Shown: positions 24,465-34,155, counted from the stretch's first letter. The stretch: DNA of 38,372 nucleotides from Flavobacteriaceae bacterium (GCA_025800395.1 JAOXRU010000427.1:1-38372), one strand, 5' to 3'. Numbers and translations: made by a program. The notes: generated by a model from the letters alone, not told the origin.

Positions 24465-25793
24465 CTAGCGCATGCCACGCATCATTTGCATCATTTGTCT
24501 ACCGCCGCCGCCTTGCATCATCTTCATCATTTTACTCATTTGCTGAAACTGCTTCAATAGTTTGTTTACTTCTTGTATAGAAGTACCACTTCCCTTAGCA
24601 ACCCTTTTCTTTCTAGAAGCATTTAATATTGCAGGAGCACTGCGTTCTTCGGGAGTCATAGAATGGATAATTGCTTCGATATGCTTAAAAGCATCGTCGT
24701 CTATATCCACATCTTTCAATGCCTTTCCAGCCCCAGGGATCATGCCCATAAGGTCTTTCATGCTCCCCATTTTCTTTATTTGCTGAATCTGATTTAAGAA
24801 ATCATCAAATCCAAACTGATTCTTGGCTATCTTCTTTTGCAGTTTACGCGCTTCCTCTTCATCAAATTGCTCTTGTGCACGCTCTACCAAAGACACCACA
24901 TCCCCCATTCCAAGAATACGGTCTGCCATACGAGATGGATGAAACACATCTATGGCCTCCATTTTCTCTCCCGTACCTATAAATTTGATAGGCTTATTCA
25001 CTACCGATTTAATCGATATCGCCGCACCACCACGAGTATCCCCATCGAGTTTGGTTAGGATTACCCCATCGAAATTCAATACATCGTTAAAGGCTTTGGC
25101 CGTATTCACCGCATCCTGCCCCGTCATAGAGTCCACTACAAACAAGGTTTCGTTTGGTTTTATCGCCTTGTGAATATTGGCAATCTCCGTCATCATTTCC
25201 TCATCCACAGCCAAACGACCCGCCGTATCCACGATCACCACGTTATGTCCATTGCTCTTGGCATGCTTCAAAGCCGCCTCCGCAATTTTAACCGGATTTT
25301 TTTCTTCTCTATTCGAAAAAACCTCTACGCCAATCTGCTCTCCTACCACATGCAACTGATCTATTGCCGCAGGACGATATACATCACAGGCCACCAACAA
25401 AGGTTTCTTTGTTTTTTTGTTCTTTAAAAAATTGGCTAGTTTACCAGAAAAAGTGGTTTTACCCGAACCCTGTAAACCAGACATGAGAATAACCGATGGG
25501 TTGCCAGAAAGATCAACTCCAGCAGCATCGCCCCCCATGAGTTCGGTAAGCTCGTCTTTTACCAACTTCACCATCAATTGCCCTGGTTGCAAAGAGGTCA
25601 ATACCTTTTGCCCCATGGCTTTCTCCTTCACCTTGGCGGTAAATTCTTTGGCTATCCTAAAATTGACATCCGCATCCAATAGTGCCTTACGCACCTCCTT
25701 CAGTGTCTCGGCTACATTAATTTCGGTAATCTGCCCATGCCCTTTCAGACGGTGTAAGGCCTTATCTAACTTATCACTTAAATTATCGAACAT
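24465..25793 (-). CDS. ffh: Signal recognition particle protein
   Basis: 442 residues from ATG 25793 (MFDNLSDKLDKAL). An in-frame TTG three codons upstream is less likely. The N domain is followed by the GTPase: GLQGSGKTT (G1), DTAGR (G3), TKLDGD (G4) and the DARGG-like GDTRGGAA. The M domain ends in a Met-rich tail (QMSKMMKMMQGGGG...), which holds signal peptides and 4.5S RNA. No SRP RNA gene is visible nearby. Confidence 0.97.
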   Translation of the reverse strand: MFDNLSDKLDKALHRLKGHGQITEINVAETLKEVRKALLDADVNFRIAKEFTAKVKEKAMGQKVLTSLQPGQLMVKLVKDELTELMGGDAAGVDLSGNPSVILMSGLQGSGKTTFSGKLANFLKNKKTKKPLLVACDVYRPAAIDQLHVVGEQIGVEVFSNREEKNPVKIAEAALKHAKSNGHNVVIVDTAGRLAVDEEMMTEIANIHKAIKPNETLFVVDSMTGQDAVNTAKAFNDVLNFDGVILTKLDGDTRGGAAISIKSVVNKPIKFIGTGEKMEAIDVFHPSRMADRILGMGDVVSLVERAQEQFDEEEARKLQKKIAKNQFGFDDFLNQIQQIKKMGSMKDLMGMIPGAGKALKDVDIDDDAFKHIEAIIHSMTPEERSAPAILNASRKKRVAKGSGTSIQEVNKLLKQFQQMSKMMKMMQGGGGRQMMQMMRGMR

Positions 25794-25817
25794 AAATCGC
25801 AATTATTTTGAAAGTTG

Positions 25818-25825
25818 CAAATTTA
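25818..25825 (-). promoter_or_regulatory. Candidate -7 box for ffh
   Basis: Minus-strand TAAATTTG matches TAnnTTTG, ending 24 nt before the ATG at 25793. No matching -33 TTG was found. Confidence 0.4.
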
Positions 25826-25864
25826 AGCAATTACCAGCTATTGTAGAAGTTTCGCCGCATTTAT

Positions 25865-26025
25865 TTGGGGCTGCCCCCACGCTCCATGCGTGGCGTCGGG
25901 CTCTCCCTTCTAGTTTTTTTTCACAAAAGGGAGCTACTACGGCTGCGGTAGCTTCCGCTGGTCGCTTCCTCACTCTAGTAGCTCCATCTTTTCTTCAAAA
26001 AAAGCTATCCCATCCATCCCTCAGC
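25865..26025. repeat. Structured GC-richer intergenic element, probable interspersed repeat
   Basis: It begins GGGGCTGCCCCC and contains a 6-bp stem hairpin CCACGC/GCGTGG (25877-25893, loop TCCAT) followed by GTCGGGCT. It also has a perfect 10-bp inverted repeat GGAGCTACTA (25930-25939) / TAGTAGCTCC (25976-25985), inside which AGCTAC (25932-25937) can instead pair with GTAGCT (25948-25953). The composition is clearly richer in G+C than flanking spacers. The layout 'GGGCTGCCC - hairpin - GTCGGGCT' resembles intergenic repeats I recall from flavobacterial genomes. No second copy is in this window, so repeat status is inferred. Confidence 0.5.
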
Positions 26026-26050
26026 CAAAAATCACAAACCCATATCAAAA

Positions 26051-26084
26051 AAAAAGAGGCTGCCATTAGCGACAGCCTCTTTTT
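26051..26084 (-). terminator. Terminator of the large lipoprotein gene
   Basis: AAAAAGAGGCTG (26051-26062) pairs with CAGCCTCTTTTT (26073-26084) around a 10-nt loop, 31 bp after the stop of the minus-strand gene. It is symmetric, so it could also act on plus-strand transcripts. Confidence 0.85.
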
Positions 26085-26115
26085 ATTTCAAGGTTATAAA
26101 AGGGGTTAAAAAGTG

Positions 26116-27879
26116 TTAATCTATTTTTCTAAATGTCAAATAATCATACTGATCATTGCCATTATCGTGTTTCAATACTATTTCATCATCCTTCTTTTCC
26201 GCTATTTTCCAGTCGTTTACCAGGGGAAAGTAATTTGAAGTCAAATCAAAATTGATCATCATCTCCAACACACCATAACTGTTGCGATATACTTTCCAAA
26301 AACCGCTACTTAGCAAAGTACCATTCGCATCCTTCACACCAAGCTCCATGTCCTCCGTAAACTCAAATATATCCGCACTATAGCCCTCCATCGGATCTCC
26401 ATTCTGCTCAAACTTGCTTACTTGCCACTCGGCACTCATCAGCACATCGGTAATCTCCGCCACATCCTCATCTATAGGACCATCCGCACAAAACTTCTCC
26501 AACTTTAACTGCGATCCATTTCCATTGTACAATTTCAATCGCTTCGTTTTGATTTCATATACTGGCAACTTCATATTTAAAGCAGTCATATTGGAAAATT
26601 CACGCAAATCCACATACCATGTTTCTCCTTCTTTAGACAAACTCCATTCTCCATAGCCAACTAAGCTATTTCCACGATACACAGCTACCACATCCTCTTC
26701 GGCAAATTGCAATTGGTATCCTATAAGCGTATCCTGTGCCGTACCATTGTTCTCCACATTCTTGATCAACCACTTGCAATCCATCATCTGCTCCTTTACA
26801 GATTTGTTTTCGCTAGTATCATCATCGCAATATGTATTCAAGAAAATCTTATTGGCATCATCTATATACAGCTTTATTTTTCCTTCACTTAACTCACATA
26901 CTTTCCACTCTCCACTAAAATCTGGCGCATCTTCTACTTGGGTTTTCAACACCAAATCGTATCCGTTTTTCACCAAATACCATGTGCCCGTCATCACAGT
27001 TCCTCCCTCATTTTCGATCTTCAACCTGTTTTCCGAATCAAATTCAACTTCCCACGACTTATACTGTACACTACTATCTTGTTCGTTGCGAATCACTTTC
27101 ACCACTTTAAAATCGCAGTCCTTCAAAAAGCTTTCCAAATGTCCCGAATCAAAATCATCGTCATTATAGTCATTGTCATCGTCTTCATCACAAAGCCCTT
27201 TGTTTTGATCTATAGTCGCTACCAATTGCGCATTGTTTTGTACATCAATCACTTCCCCTGTAGAAGTCTTTAACTGAATAGGGTACTGAATACTCACCAA
27301 TTCTTTATCGTTTAGTTGATCAAGCAACTTGCGCATCTCCTTATCGCTATTTACTTGTACTTGAGAAGTTTTCACTCCTTGTAGGTTTAACTTATCAAAT
27401 GTAATAGGATATACAAAGTCTACACACTCTATATCGTTATCATCACCATTCTCGATACACTGTTTGGCCAATTCGACCAAAGCAGCCTTGTCTGCGATAA
27501 CTATGGTTTCATAATTGGGCATTTCCACCATAATAGGGAAACTAATTTCTAGTATATCTTCATCGGTATCCAATGCGTCAAATACATTTTCAATCAATTT
27601 TAGTCCTTTTTCCGATTCGATAGTAATACCGATTCCATTGGCAGTGACTGTCACCGGATACACTATACTGATACAGCTAGCCCCATCAATTATATTATCA
27701 AAAGAACCATCATTACTTACCGTACGCATCATGAGGTTGGCCGCCTCCGAATCTGGAGTAATGTTTTCGGTTTCTGTATTGTCTATAATGTCTAATTCTT
27801 CATTCTGGCAGGATTGCAGAAATACCAATCCTAAAATAAGTAGGCTGAAAATAAATAATTGTTTCATTTTTTTCATCAT
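26116..27879 (-). CDS. Large multidomain lipoprotein divergent from the sigma/FecR/TonB-receptor cassette
   Basis: 587 residues. Lipobox LQSC (C24). The N-terminal half has two related units, each with paired 'YPV/YPI' strands (SCISIVYPVTVTANG then ISFPIMVEM; VDFVYPITFDKL then IQYPIQLKT) and a helix with KxLxxL. A very acidic linker follows (CDEDDDNDYNDDDFD, about 240-254). The C-terminal half has three lipocalin-like repeats with matching openings (CDFKVVKVI, CKWLIKNVE, AEWQVSKFE) and 'G.W.L/V' strands. I know no characterised homologue. Position opposite the sigma factor suggests it belongs to the surface-signalling cassette, perhaps as ligand-binding or cargo protein at the outer membrane. 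Function is inference. Confidence 0.75.
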   Translation of the reverse strand: MMKKMKQLFIFSLLILGLVFLQSCQNEELDIIDNTETENITPDSEAANLMMRTVSNDGSFDNIIDGASCISIVYPVTVTANGIGITIESEKGLKLIENVFDALDTDEDILEISFPIMVEMPNYETIVIADKAALVELAKQCIENGDDNDIECVDFVYPITFDKLNLQGVKTSQVQVNSDKEMRKLLDQLNDKELVSIQYPIQLKTSTGEVIDVQNNAQLVATIDQNKGLCDEDDDNDYNDDDFDSGHLESFLKDCDFKVVKVIRNEQDSSVQYKSWEVEFDSENRLKIENEGGTVMTGTWYLVKNGYDLVLKTQVEDAPDFSGEWKVCELSEGKIKLYIDDANKIFLNTYCDDDTSENKSVKEQMMDCKWLIKNVENNGTAQDTLIGYQLQFAEEDVVAVYRGNSLVGYGEWSLSKEGETWYVDLREFSNMTALNMKLPVYEIKTKRLKLYNGNGSQLKLEKFCADGPIDEDVAEITDVLMSAEWQVSKFEQNGDPMEGYSADIFEFTEDMELGVKDANGTLLSSGFWKVYRNSYGVLEMMINFDLTSNYFPLVNDWKIAEKKDDEIVLKHDNGNDQYDYLTFRKID

Positions 27880-27988
27880 TTATTGCTTTATGAGGTTTAC
27901 GATAATAAAACAACTTTTAGAAAAAAAACCCTACCTCATTTTTATTTTTTTTTTGTAATGCGTATTTTTCGATCTAAATAAACAATGT

Positions 27989-28498
27989 TTGGAATCTAAA
28001 GAACATAACCTTTGCAAAGAACAAACCTATCAAAAAGTGCATCAATCACATGCACAAGCTCTCTACAACTTTATTTATTATAAATGTGGCGATAGTGCCA
28101 AGGCAGCTGATGTGGTACAGGAGGCTTTTATAAAACTCTGGGAACACTGCAAAAAAGTACCGGTTGAAAAGGCAAAAGCCTACCTTTTTATGGTTGCCAG
28201 AAACAATTTTCTCAATACCGTAAAAGCAGAAAAGGTGCGCTTGGAATACAAACCATTACAAACTGGCATCTCCAATCAAGATCCAGAATTTGTTCTTGAA
28301 GAAAAACAATATAGAGAAAAATTGGAAAAAGCCATTGCCCATTTATCCGAAGCACAACGAACTGCATTTTTACTCAATAGAATAGAGGGTAAAAAATACA
28401 AAGAAATAGCCCAAATGTTGGACATTTCAATAAAAGCAGTAGAAAAGAGAATTTCAAAAGCATTAGAATCTTTGCGAAAAGAAATCGAAGGAATATAA
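27989..28498 (+). CDS. ECF-type RNA polymerase sigma factor
   Basis: 169 residues with a TTG start at 27989 (MESKEHNLCKEQTYQ); no in-frame ATG is available upstream. Region 2 holds YNFIYYKCGDSAKAADVVQEAFIKLWE. Region 4 holds LSEAQRTAFLLNRIEGKKYKEIAQMLDISIKAVEKRISKALE, a clear helix-turn-helix. It fits the FecI-like ECF group that works with FecR anti-sigma factors. Followed 50 bp later by the FecR gene. Divergent from the large lipoprotein gene. Confidence 0.9.
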   Translation: MESKEHNLCKEQTYQKVHQSHAQALYNFIYYKCGDSAKAADVVQEAFIKLWEHCKKVPVEKAKAYLFMVARNNFLNTVKAEKVRLEYKPLQTGISNQDPEFVLEEKQYREKLEKAIAHLSEAQRTAFLLNRIEGKKYKEIAQMLDISIKAVEKRISKALESLRKEIEGI

Positions 28499-28548
28499 TT
28501 TTTTAACCAACAGAGTAGGGTAAACACCTTTTCAATTGTTTTAAAAGT

Positions 28549-29472
28549 ATGGAAGCAAAAAACACAGAACAACCATTGATCCAAAAATGGCTCGAAGGTA
28601 CGCTCAGCAAAGCTGAGCAAGAGGCATTTGATCGGCTTCCATATGCCGATTCTTATAAACGTATTGGGCAAACAGCATCCCAATTAACCCCCCCAACTTT
28701 GAACCTCCAAGCATCTTTTGATGCGATTCAAAACAAAAAACCCAACACCAAAGTCAGGTCCCTCTTGCATACCAAGCATTGGCTTCAGATAGCCGCTAGC
28801 TTTATCATACTGCTTAGCATAGGATACTTTGCTTGGAACAATAGTCCAGAAGAAATCCATTTTGAAACATCCATTGCCTCCCAACGAAATATATCCCTCC
28901 CAGACCACTCGCAGGTTTCCCTGAATTCTTTTTCCCAATTGCGATACCAACCAGACGATTGGAATAAGAATCGCTTATTACAGCTCCAAGGACAAGCATA
29001 TTTTAAAGTAGCCAAAGGAAGTACATTCACCGTAGAGACAAATAGCGGTACCGTGCAAGTGCTCGGCACCCAATTTGATGTCGTCCACCGCAAAGAACGC
29101 TTTGAAGTGATCTGCTATGAAGGCAAAGTGGCTGTAAACTACCAACAACAGCAATTTACCTTAACAGCCGGAAGTAGTATTCGCATTTATGAAAATAAAG
29201 TTCTCCAAAGCACTACTTCGGCTAGCGAGCCCTCTTGGATACATCAGGAAACAACCTATACCAGCATGCCCTTACACCTTGTTTTGGACGAGTTACAAAG
29301 ACAATACCATATGCAATTGAAATTGAAAAATGTCAATACCAATTTGAAATTTTCTGGTACATTTACACACAAAAATTTAGAGCTTGCTTTACAAAGTATA
29401 TGCTTACCTTTACAACTTGGGTATCATATCGATGGAAATAAAGTATTGATCTATGACAAACATCAAGACTAA
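28549..29472 (+). CDS. FecR-family anti-sigma factor
   Basis: 307 residues. A short cytosolic N-terminus (1-76) with WLEGTLSKAEQEAFDRL binds the sigma factor in this family. One TM helix follows at about 78-96 (HWLQIAASFIILLSIGYFAW). The periplasmic FecR domain carries NISLPDHSQVSLNSFSQLRY, GQAYFKVAKG and VQVLGTQFDV. The C-terminal DUF4974/STN-like domain (about 235-305, MPLHLVLDELQRQYHMQL..., KVLIYD) contacts the receptor. It relays occupancy of the TonB receptor to the sigma factor. The end overlaps the receptor gene by 20 bp. Confidence 0.93.
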   Translation: MEAKNTEQPLIQKWLEGTLSKAEQEAFDRLPYADSYKRIGQTASQLTPPTLNLQASFDAIQNKKPNTKVRSLLHTKHWLQIAASFIILLSIGYFAWNNSPEEIHFETSIASQRNISLPDHSQVSLNSFSQLRYQPDDWNKNRLLQLQGQAYFKVAKGSTFTVETNSGTVQVLGTQFDVVHRKERFEVICYEGKVAVNYQQQQFTLTAGSSIRIYENKVLQSTTSASEPSWIHQETTYTSMPLHLVLDELQRQYHMQLKLKNVNTNLKFSGTFTHKNLELALQSICLPLQLGYHIDGNKVLIYDKHQD

Positions 29473-32029
29473 TCTTGTCTTTCTTCTCTTTTTTTGTAAT
29501 TGTTTCCTATATGCTCAAGAACAAAAAAAAGAGAACACCCAAAGCCTTCGAGAGTTTATTCGTGAAGTAGAAAACAAATTTTCTGTCAAATTTTCCTTTT
29601 CCGATAGCAGTATCCAAGGCATGCAAAGCAAAGATACGATCCAAACCCTAAACCTAGAAAAAGCCATCTATCTATTGCAAAACAAGTATGGTCTCAAAGT
29701 GCAAAAACTAAATGAGCGCTACTATGTCATACACCCAAGTGGAATAGGTTCTATTTGTGGTATACTGCGCAATAGCAAAAGCAACAAACCCATATTTGGA
29801 GCAAGCATCAAACTCCTAGGCACCCAACAAGGTCGGGTTTCTAAAAGGGATGGTAGCTTTTATTTCCAAAAAACAGAAAATGCAACCGAGATAAAAATCA
29901 AACACTTAGGATACAAACCAGCAAGTATTTCAATCTCCTATACCCCAAACGGAGATTGCATAGAAATTGCTATGGAAGAAAGAGTATACCAACTTACCGA
30001 AGTAGTAGTCAGCGATTATCTTACCAAAGGCATAAGACAAAGCAACTCTGGATTTATACAAATAAAACCCAACCAATTTGGGTCCTTACCAGGTTTGGCA
30101 GAACCAGATGTTTTACAAATCATACAAGCCCTACCGGGTATCAAAAGTATAGACGAAACCGTATCGGACATCAATATCCGTGGGGGCACCAATGACCAAA
30201 ACTTGGTGCTCTGGAATGGAATCAAAATGTACCAAACCGGACACTTCTTTGGACTCATATCGGCATTCAACCCCTACCTCACCAATACGGTAACCATTTT
30301 TAAAAATGGCACACCAGTACAGTACACCGATGGGGTAAGTAGTACGATTGCCATAGACACCAAAGACAAACTCAATGACCATCTATATGCCGGAGGAGGC
30401 TTCAATATGCTAGCAGCAGATGTCTTTGCCCAATTTCCGCTTTGGGAAAACGTCAATCTACAATTATCTGCCAGAAGATCCTATACCGACTTATGGCGAA
30501 GCCCCACCTACAAGACCTTCTTCAACAAAGCTTTTCAAGACACCAAAATAAGCATCGTAAACACCCCAGACAGCGAGGAAGGACTCATCAATCAAGAACG
30601 TTTTTACTATCAAGATCTCAGCGCAAAACTCTTGTGGGACATCCACCCAAAACATCGAATCCGACTCAGTGCTATTCAATTGGGAAATGTGCTCAATTAT
30701 ACCGAACAACTCCAAAAAGATGGTAGACTCCTCAGCACCAATAGCAATCTGACCCAAAATCAAGCTGGAGTAGGCATACAGGTCAAAAGCAAATGGTCGG
30801 ATGTGTTTTGGACCACAGCCAATGCCTACTATTCCAAATTCAACCTAGATGCCAACAACCGTAGTCCTTATACCGATATGGTTCTTTTTCAAGACAATGA
30901 AGTAAGCGAAACGGCTGCTACTTTAGATGCCAATTGGCAGTGGAAAGAAGCTGTAAAAATACAATTTGGAATACATGCTTCCGAAACCGCTATCGTCAAT
31001 TTTACCGACATCAATAGACCCAAATACAAAAGCTATATCAAAGATGTCGTACGCCAATATGCCGCTTTTGCTGCCTTGGATTTCCGTGCTTTCGATAGAC
31101 GTCTGACGGGAAATATCGGATTGCGAACCAATTATTATAACAATCCCAATAGTTTTGACGATGGCAAATCTTTCAACGAATGGCTTTTTGAACCTAGGCT
31201 CAGACTGACCTACAAATTTTACGGTGGTTTTGCCATACAAGCAAAAGCAGAAAAGAAAAGTCAGGTAGCCAACCAGATCATCGATTTGGAACAAAACTTT
31301 TTGGGAATCGAAAAACGTCGTTGGACATTGGCCGATGAAAACCAATTGCCTATTACCAAGAGCCGGCAACTCGCCTTGGGCTTTCTATACAATCAGAAAG
31401 GATGGTATACCGCAGTCGAAGGCTTTACCAAAAAAGTGGATGGCATCACCACAGCCAACCAGGGCTTTATCAACGAAGACCAATTCGAAATCTGGCACCA
31501 AGGGAACTATACCGTAAGTGGATTGGAATTTCTCATCAACAAAAAAAGTGAATTCCACAGTAGTTGGCTCAGCTATGCGTACAATAGAAATACCTACACT
31601 TTTGAAGATTTGAACCCAAAACAGTTTCCCAACAACTTAGAAATCGAACACCAGCTTACGCTCGGTACCACCTACAATATCGCCGCTTTCAAATTGGGCT
31701 TCGGCTTGTTGTGGCGCTCCGGCAGAGCATATACCGAACCAGATCCACAAAACCCCATCGATTTTCGAAAAATTCCAAACCAATTGGTCTACCAACCCAC
31801 CAATAGCAGCACCCTACCAGCCTATTTGCGCTTAGACACTTCCCTCAGTTACGAGTTTGATTTTTGGAAACTCAAAAGCAGTATAGGCCTTTCCCTTCTC
31901 AATCTACTCAACGACAAACAAGCTTTAAACATATATTACCGCCTAGACGAATCTACTGGGTCTATTGAAAAAATAGAACGTCTCTCTCTTGGGATTACGC
32001 CAAACTTCAGTTTTCGAGTAACATTTTGA
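29453..32029 (+). CDS. STN-domain TonB-dependent receptor (transducer type)
   Basis: 858 residues with a signal peptide to LYAQ (about 22). The STN signalling domain spans about 30-95 (SLREFIREVENKFSVKFSFS, LEKAIYLLQNKYGLKVQKL), then a carboxypeptidase-like regulatory domain at about 97-180, the plug (about 205-310, VLQIIQALPGIKSIDETVSD, INIRGGTNDQNLVLWNG) and a 22-strand barrel ending in FSFRVTF. No SusD partner follows, so it is a FecA-like rather than a SusC/D glycan system. Substrate is unknown. It should take up a ligand through the outer membrane and signal via FecR. Confidence 0.92.
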   Translation: MTNIKTNLVFLLFFCNCFLYAQEQKKENTQSLREFIREVENKFSVKFSFSDSSIQGMQSKDTIQTLNLEKAIYLLQNKYGLKVQKLNERYYVIHPSGIGSICGILRNSKSNKPIFGASIKLLGTQQGRVSKRDGSFYFQKTENATEIKIKHLGYKPASISISYTPNGDCIEIAMEERVYQLTEVVVSDYLTKGIRQSNSGFIQIKPNQFGSLPGLAEPDVLQIIQALPGIKSIDETVSDINIRGGTNDQNLVLWNGIKMYQTGHFFGLISAFNPYLTNTVTIFKNGTPVQYTDGVSSTIAIDTKDKLNDHLYAGGGFNMLAADVFAQFPLWENVNLQLSARRSYTDLWRSPTYKTFFNKAFQDTKISIVNTPDSEEGLINQERFYYQDLSAKLLWDIHPKHRIRLSAIQLGNVLNYTEQLQKDGRLLSTNSNLTQNQAGVGIQVKSKWSDVFWTTANAYYSKFNLDANNRSPYTDMVLFQDNEVSETAATLDANWQWKEAVKIQFGIHASETAIVNFTDINRPKYKSYIKDVVRQYAAFAALDFRAFDRRLTGNIGLRTNYYNNPNSFDDGKSFNEWLFEPRLRLTYKFYGGFAIQAKAEKKSQVANQIIDLEQNFLGIEKRRWTLADENQLPITKSRQLALGFLYNQKGWYTAVEGFTKKVDGITTANQGFINEDQFEIWHQGNYTVSGLEFLINKKSEFHSSWLSYAYNRNTYTFEDLNPKQFPNNLEIEHQLTLGTTYNIAAFKLGFGLLWRSGRAYTEPDPQNPIDFRKIPNQLVYQPTNSSTLPAYLRLDTSLSYEFDFWKLKSSIGLSLLNLLNDKQALNIYYRLDESTGSIEKIERLSLGITPNFSFRVTF

Positions 32030-32325
32030 GCAAACCCATGCCTATCACACCAAAGTACGACAGCATAGCGAATTAACACTATTTAATAAATTGATTTCTA
32101 AATAATTATACCCACCCACCGTAGGAAAACATCCATTGATCGAAATTTGCTGTTATCCATTTCTATTTCTGCTAATAAATGTTATTTTTATAGATGATGT
32201 ACAAATAAGAGATTTCCTATACTTGTCATGTTGGCAATAAGATTTGGAATTTTGTATAATCTACATACCACCACCTTCCATCCTATTTTATTATCGAAAC
32301 GATTTGGTTAACTAAAAATAGGAAC

Positions 32326-34152
32326 ATGGAAAACAACAAAGCAAAAAACAAGACCAAACTAGCCATTAATGGTAGTTTTGTACAAGGCTTTCACGATCTG
32401 TATTTGGAACAAACGATGTACAACCACCATCGTTTTTCGGTACGTATCGATCATGAGCTTGGGGAAAAACGCGGTAACTACACCCTCGAAACCTCCCAAA
32501 AATGGTTGGGTGCTCCCTTGGCCATTCACTTTGGGGAGATCGATTTTGTAGGCACCATTACCAATATCAGCCTAGCCCATGAGCACGGACATGAAGGCGA
32601 CATTATTCTAGAGGGCTATTCCCAATCGATCAAACTAGAGGATGCACCCAGTCTTCACTCCTGGAACGATCACAGTTTGGGATCTATCTTCGAAAAGCTA
32701 ATTCAACCCAGCGGCTTACCCGCCCAAATTCAACCGAAGATCAAACGGCAGATTCCTTATATGTGCCAATTCGAAGAGAGCAGTTTTGAATTTATCCGTC
32801 GTTTGGCTGCCCAATATTATGAATGGTTATTTTGGGATGGGGTAAAACTTGTCATCGGTCGCCCCGATTACACCCGTCCTGTAAAACTCGAATATGGACC
32901 ACATCTAGACAATGTGCGCATTAGTATCGAGAGTCGTCCCCATCAATTTGAAGTCTACAGTTATGGAGATGTGGATCATCATCTCACCCAAAACAAAACC
33001 AACAACACCATAGCAGGGGTCAACCTATTGGGGCATCATGCCGTGCGAAGCTCACAAGAGCTCTACCGCAAGCCTGGGCGTACCCACAGCCAACGATCGG
33101 CTATCGATAGGGCCTGGATGGATCCTTATCTGGAAGGCAAACAAGGTGCCGCAGTAGCCGATATACATGTATTGCGTGCCAATTGTAGCGTACAAGGACT
33201 AAAGCTCAATAGTATCCTCAAAATTTCCAGCCTACGTACTGGCGACAAATACCAAGAAAACGAACCCGAACACTATGGAGAATATCGGATTATCGACATT
33301 CGTCATCATGCCGAAGTCAATGGGGTGTATCATTGTAGTTTTACCGCCATCCCATCGGGCATGGAATACCTACCAAAACCCGACTACAAAGTTCCCACCG
33401 CCTATCCCCAATTGGCCACCGTTATCAACAATGACGATCCGAGAAAACAAGGGCGTATCAAAGCCCGATTTCCTTGGCAAGATGGAAGTCAAGATACCGA
33501 TTGGATACAAGTGATGACCCCAGATGCAGGTAGTAGCGATGTCATCGAAAAAAACCGCGGCCAGTTGTTCATACCCGAGATGGGAGACCAAGTGATGATC
33601 GGTTTTCGCTATGGAGATCCTATGCGCCCCTTTGCAATGGGAAGCATGTACCATGGCGAAAACAGCATTGGAGGAGGTCCCAACAACCATATCAAAAGCA
33701 TTAGCACACGATCTGGTCATACTATACAATTCAACGACGACACCAAAGAACAAGGGATTACCATTACCGATGCGTCCAATAACGTCATTTTTATCGATAC
33801 CCGCAATTCGAGCATTCGCATCAGTGCACCGGAGAATATCGAAATCGAAGCTAAGAATATCTCCATCACTGCAAGTGAAAACATTAGCCAAAATGCCCAG
33901 AACATCCAAACAGCGGCTAGTGAAAACATCGGTATAAGCGCCGGAGAAAATATTAGTACCAACGCTGGAGAACAATACAGTTTGTCTGCAAATGATATAG
34001 CAGAACGCGCTACCAACAATTTTGAACGTATGGGAAAAAGCATCAGCGAGATAGCCGAAAAAATTACCGTAGATAGCACCAAAGAAAACATGGAGCTAAC
34101 CAGCAAAAAACAAATCATATCACAAAGTGGTGAAAAAACCAAACTATTTTAA
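32326..34152 (+). CDS. vgrG: VgrG-like spike protein of a contractile injection system
   Basis: 608 residues. The gp27-like base (about 15-355) has the order typical of VgrG, including PYMCQFEESSFEFIRRLAAQYYEWLFWDG. The gp5-like OB fold lies at about 359-445 (LATVINNDDPRKQGRIKARFPW, GQLFIPEMGDQVMIGF, RPFAMGSMYHG). The C-terminus is a triple beta-helix needle with degenerate repeats (SENISQNAQNIQ, SENIGISAGENIS). No enzymatic extension. Bacteroidota use such proteins in type VI secretion (subtype iii); an extracellular contractile system is the alternative. Tightly linked to the two genes after it. Its upstream 296-bp spacer shows no clear promoter. Confidence 0.92.
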   Translation: MENNKAKNKTKLAINGSFVQGFHDLYLEQTMYNHHRFSVRIDHELGEKRGNYTLETSQKWLGAPLAIHFGEIDFVGTITNISLAHEHGHEGDIILEGYSQSIKLEDAPSLHSWNDHSLGSIFEKLIQPSGLPAQIQPKIKRQIPYMCQFEESSFEFIRRLAAQYYEWLFWDGVKLVIGRPDYTRPVKLEYGPHLDNVRISIESRPHQFEVYSYGDVDHHLTQNKTNNTIAGVNLLGHHAVRSSQELYRKPGRTHSQRSAIDRAWMDPYLEGKQGAAVADIHVLRANCSVQGLKLNSILKISSLRTGDKYQENEPEHYGEYRIIDIRHHAEVNGVYHCSFTAIPSGMEYLPKPDYKVPTAYPQLATVINNDDPRKQGRIKARFPWQDGSQDTDWIQVMTPDAGSSDVIEKNRGQLFIPEMGDQVMIGFRYGDPMRPFAMGSMYHGENSIGGGPNNHIKSISTRSGHTIQFNDDTKEQGITITDASNNVIFIDTRNSSIRISAPENIEIEAKNISITASENISQNAQNIQTAASENIGISAGENISTNAGEQYSLSANDIAERATNNFERMGKSISEIAEKITVDSTKENMELTSKKQIISQSGEKTKLF

Positions 34153-34155
34153 GCC

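Noticed and set aside
25813..25819. AGTTGCA half-site upstream of ffh, like the Zur-box arm
   Set aside because: No matching inverted arm beside it. A single 7-mer is expected by chance.
25417..26109. Plus-strand open frame of 230 codons over the start of ffh and the structured element
   Set aside because: Lies antisense to ffh, whose protein is certain. Its sequence has no recognisable domain and is Ser/Pro-rich, as antisense frames often are.
27515..27958. Plus-strand open frame of 147 codons opposite the large lipoprotein gene
   Set aside because: Antisense to a clear lipoprotein gene with a correct lipobox. Low-complexity Ser/Ile composition.
33370..33975. Minus-strand open frame of 201 codons inside vgrG
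   Set aside because: Arises from the repeated needle codons on the opposite strand. No start signal and no protein features.
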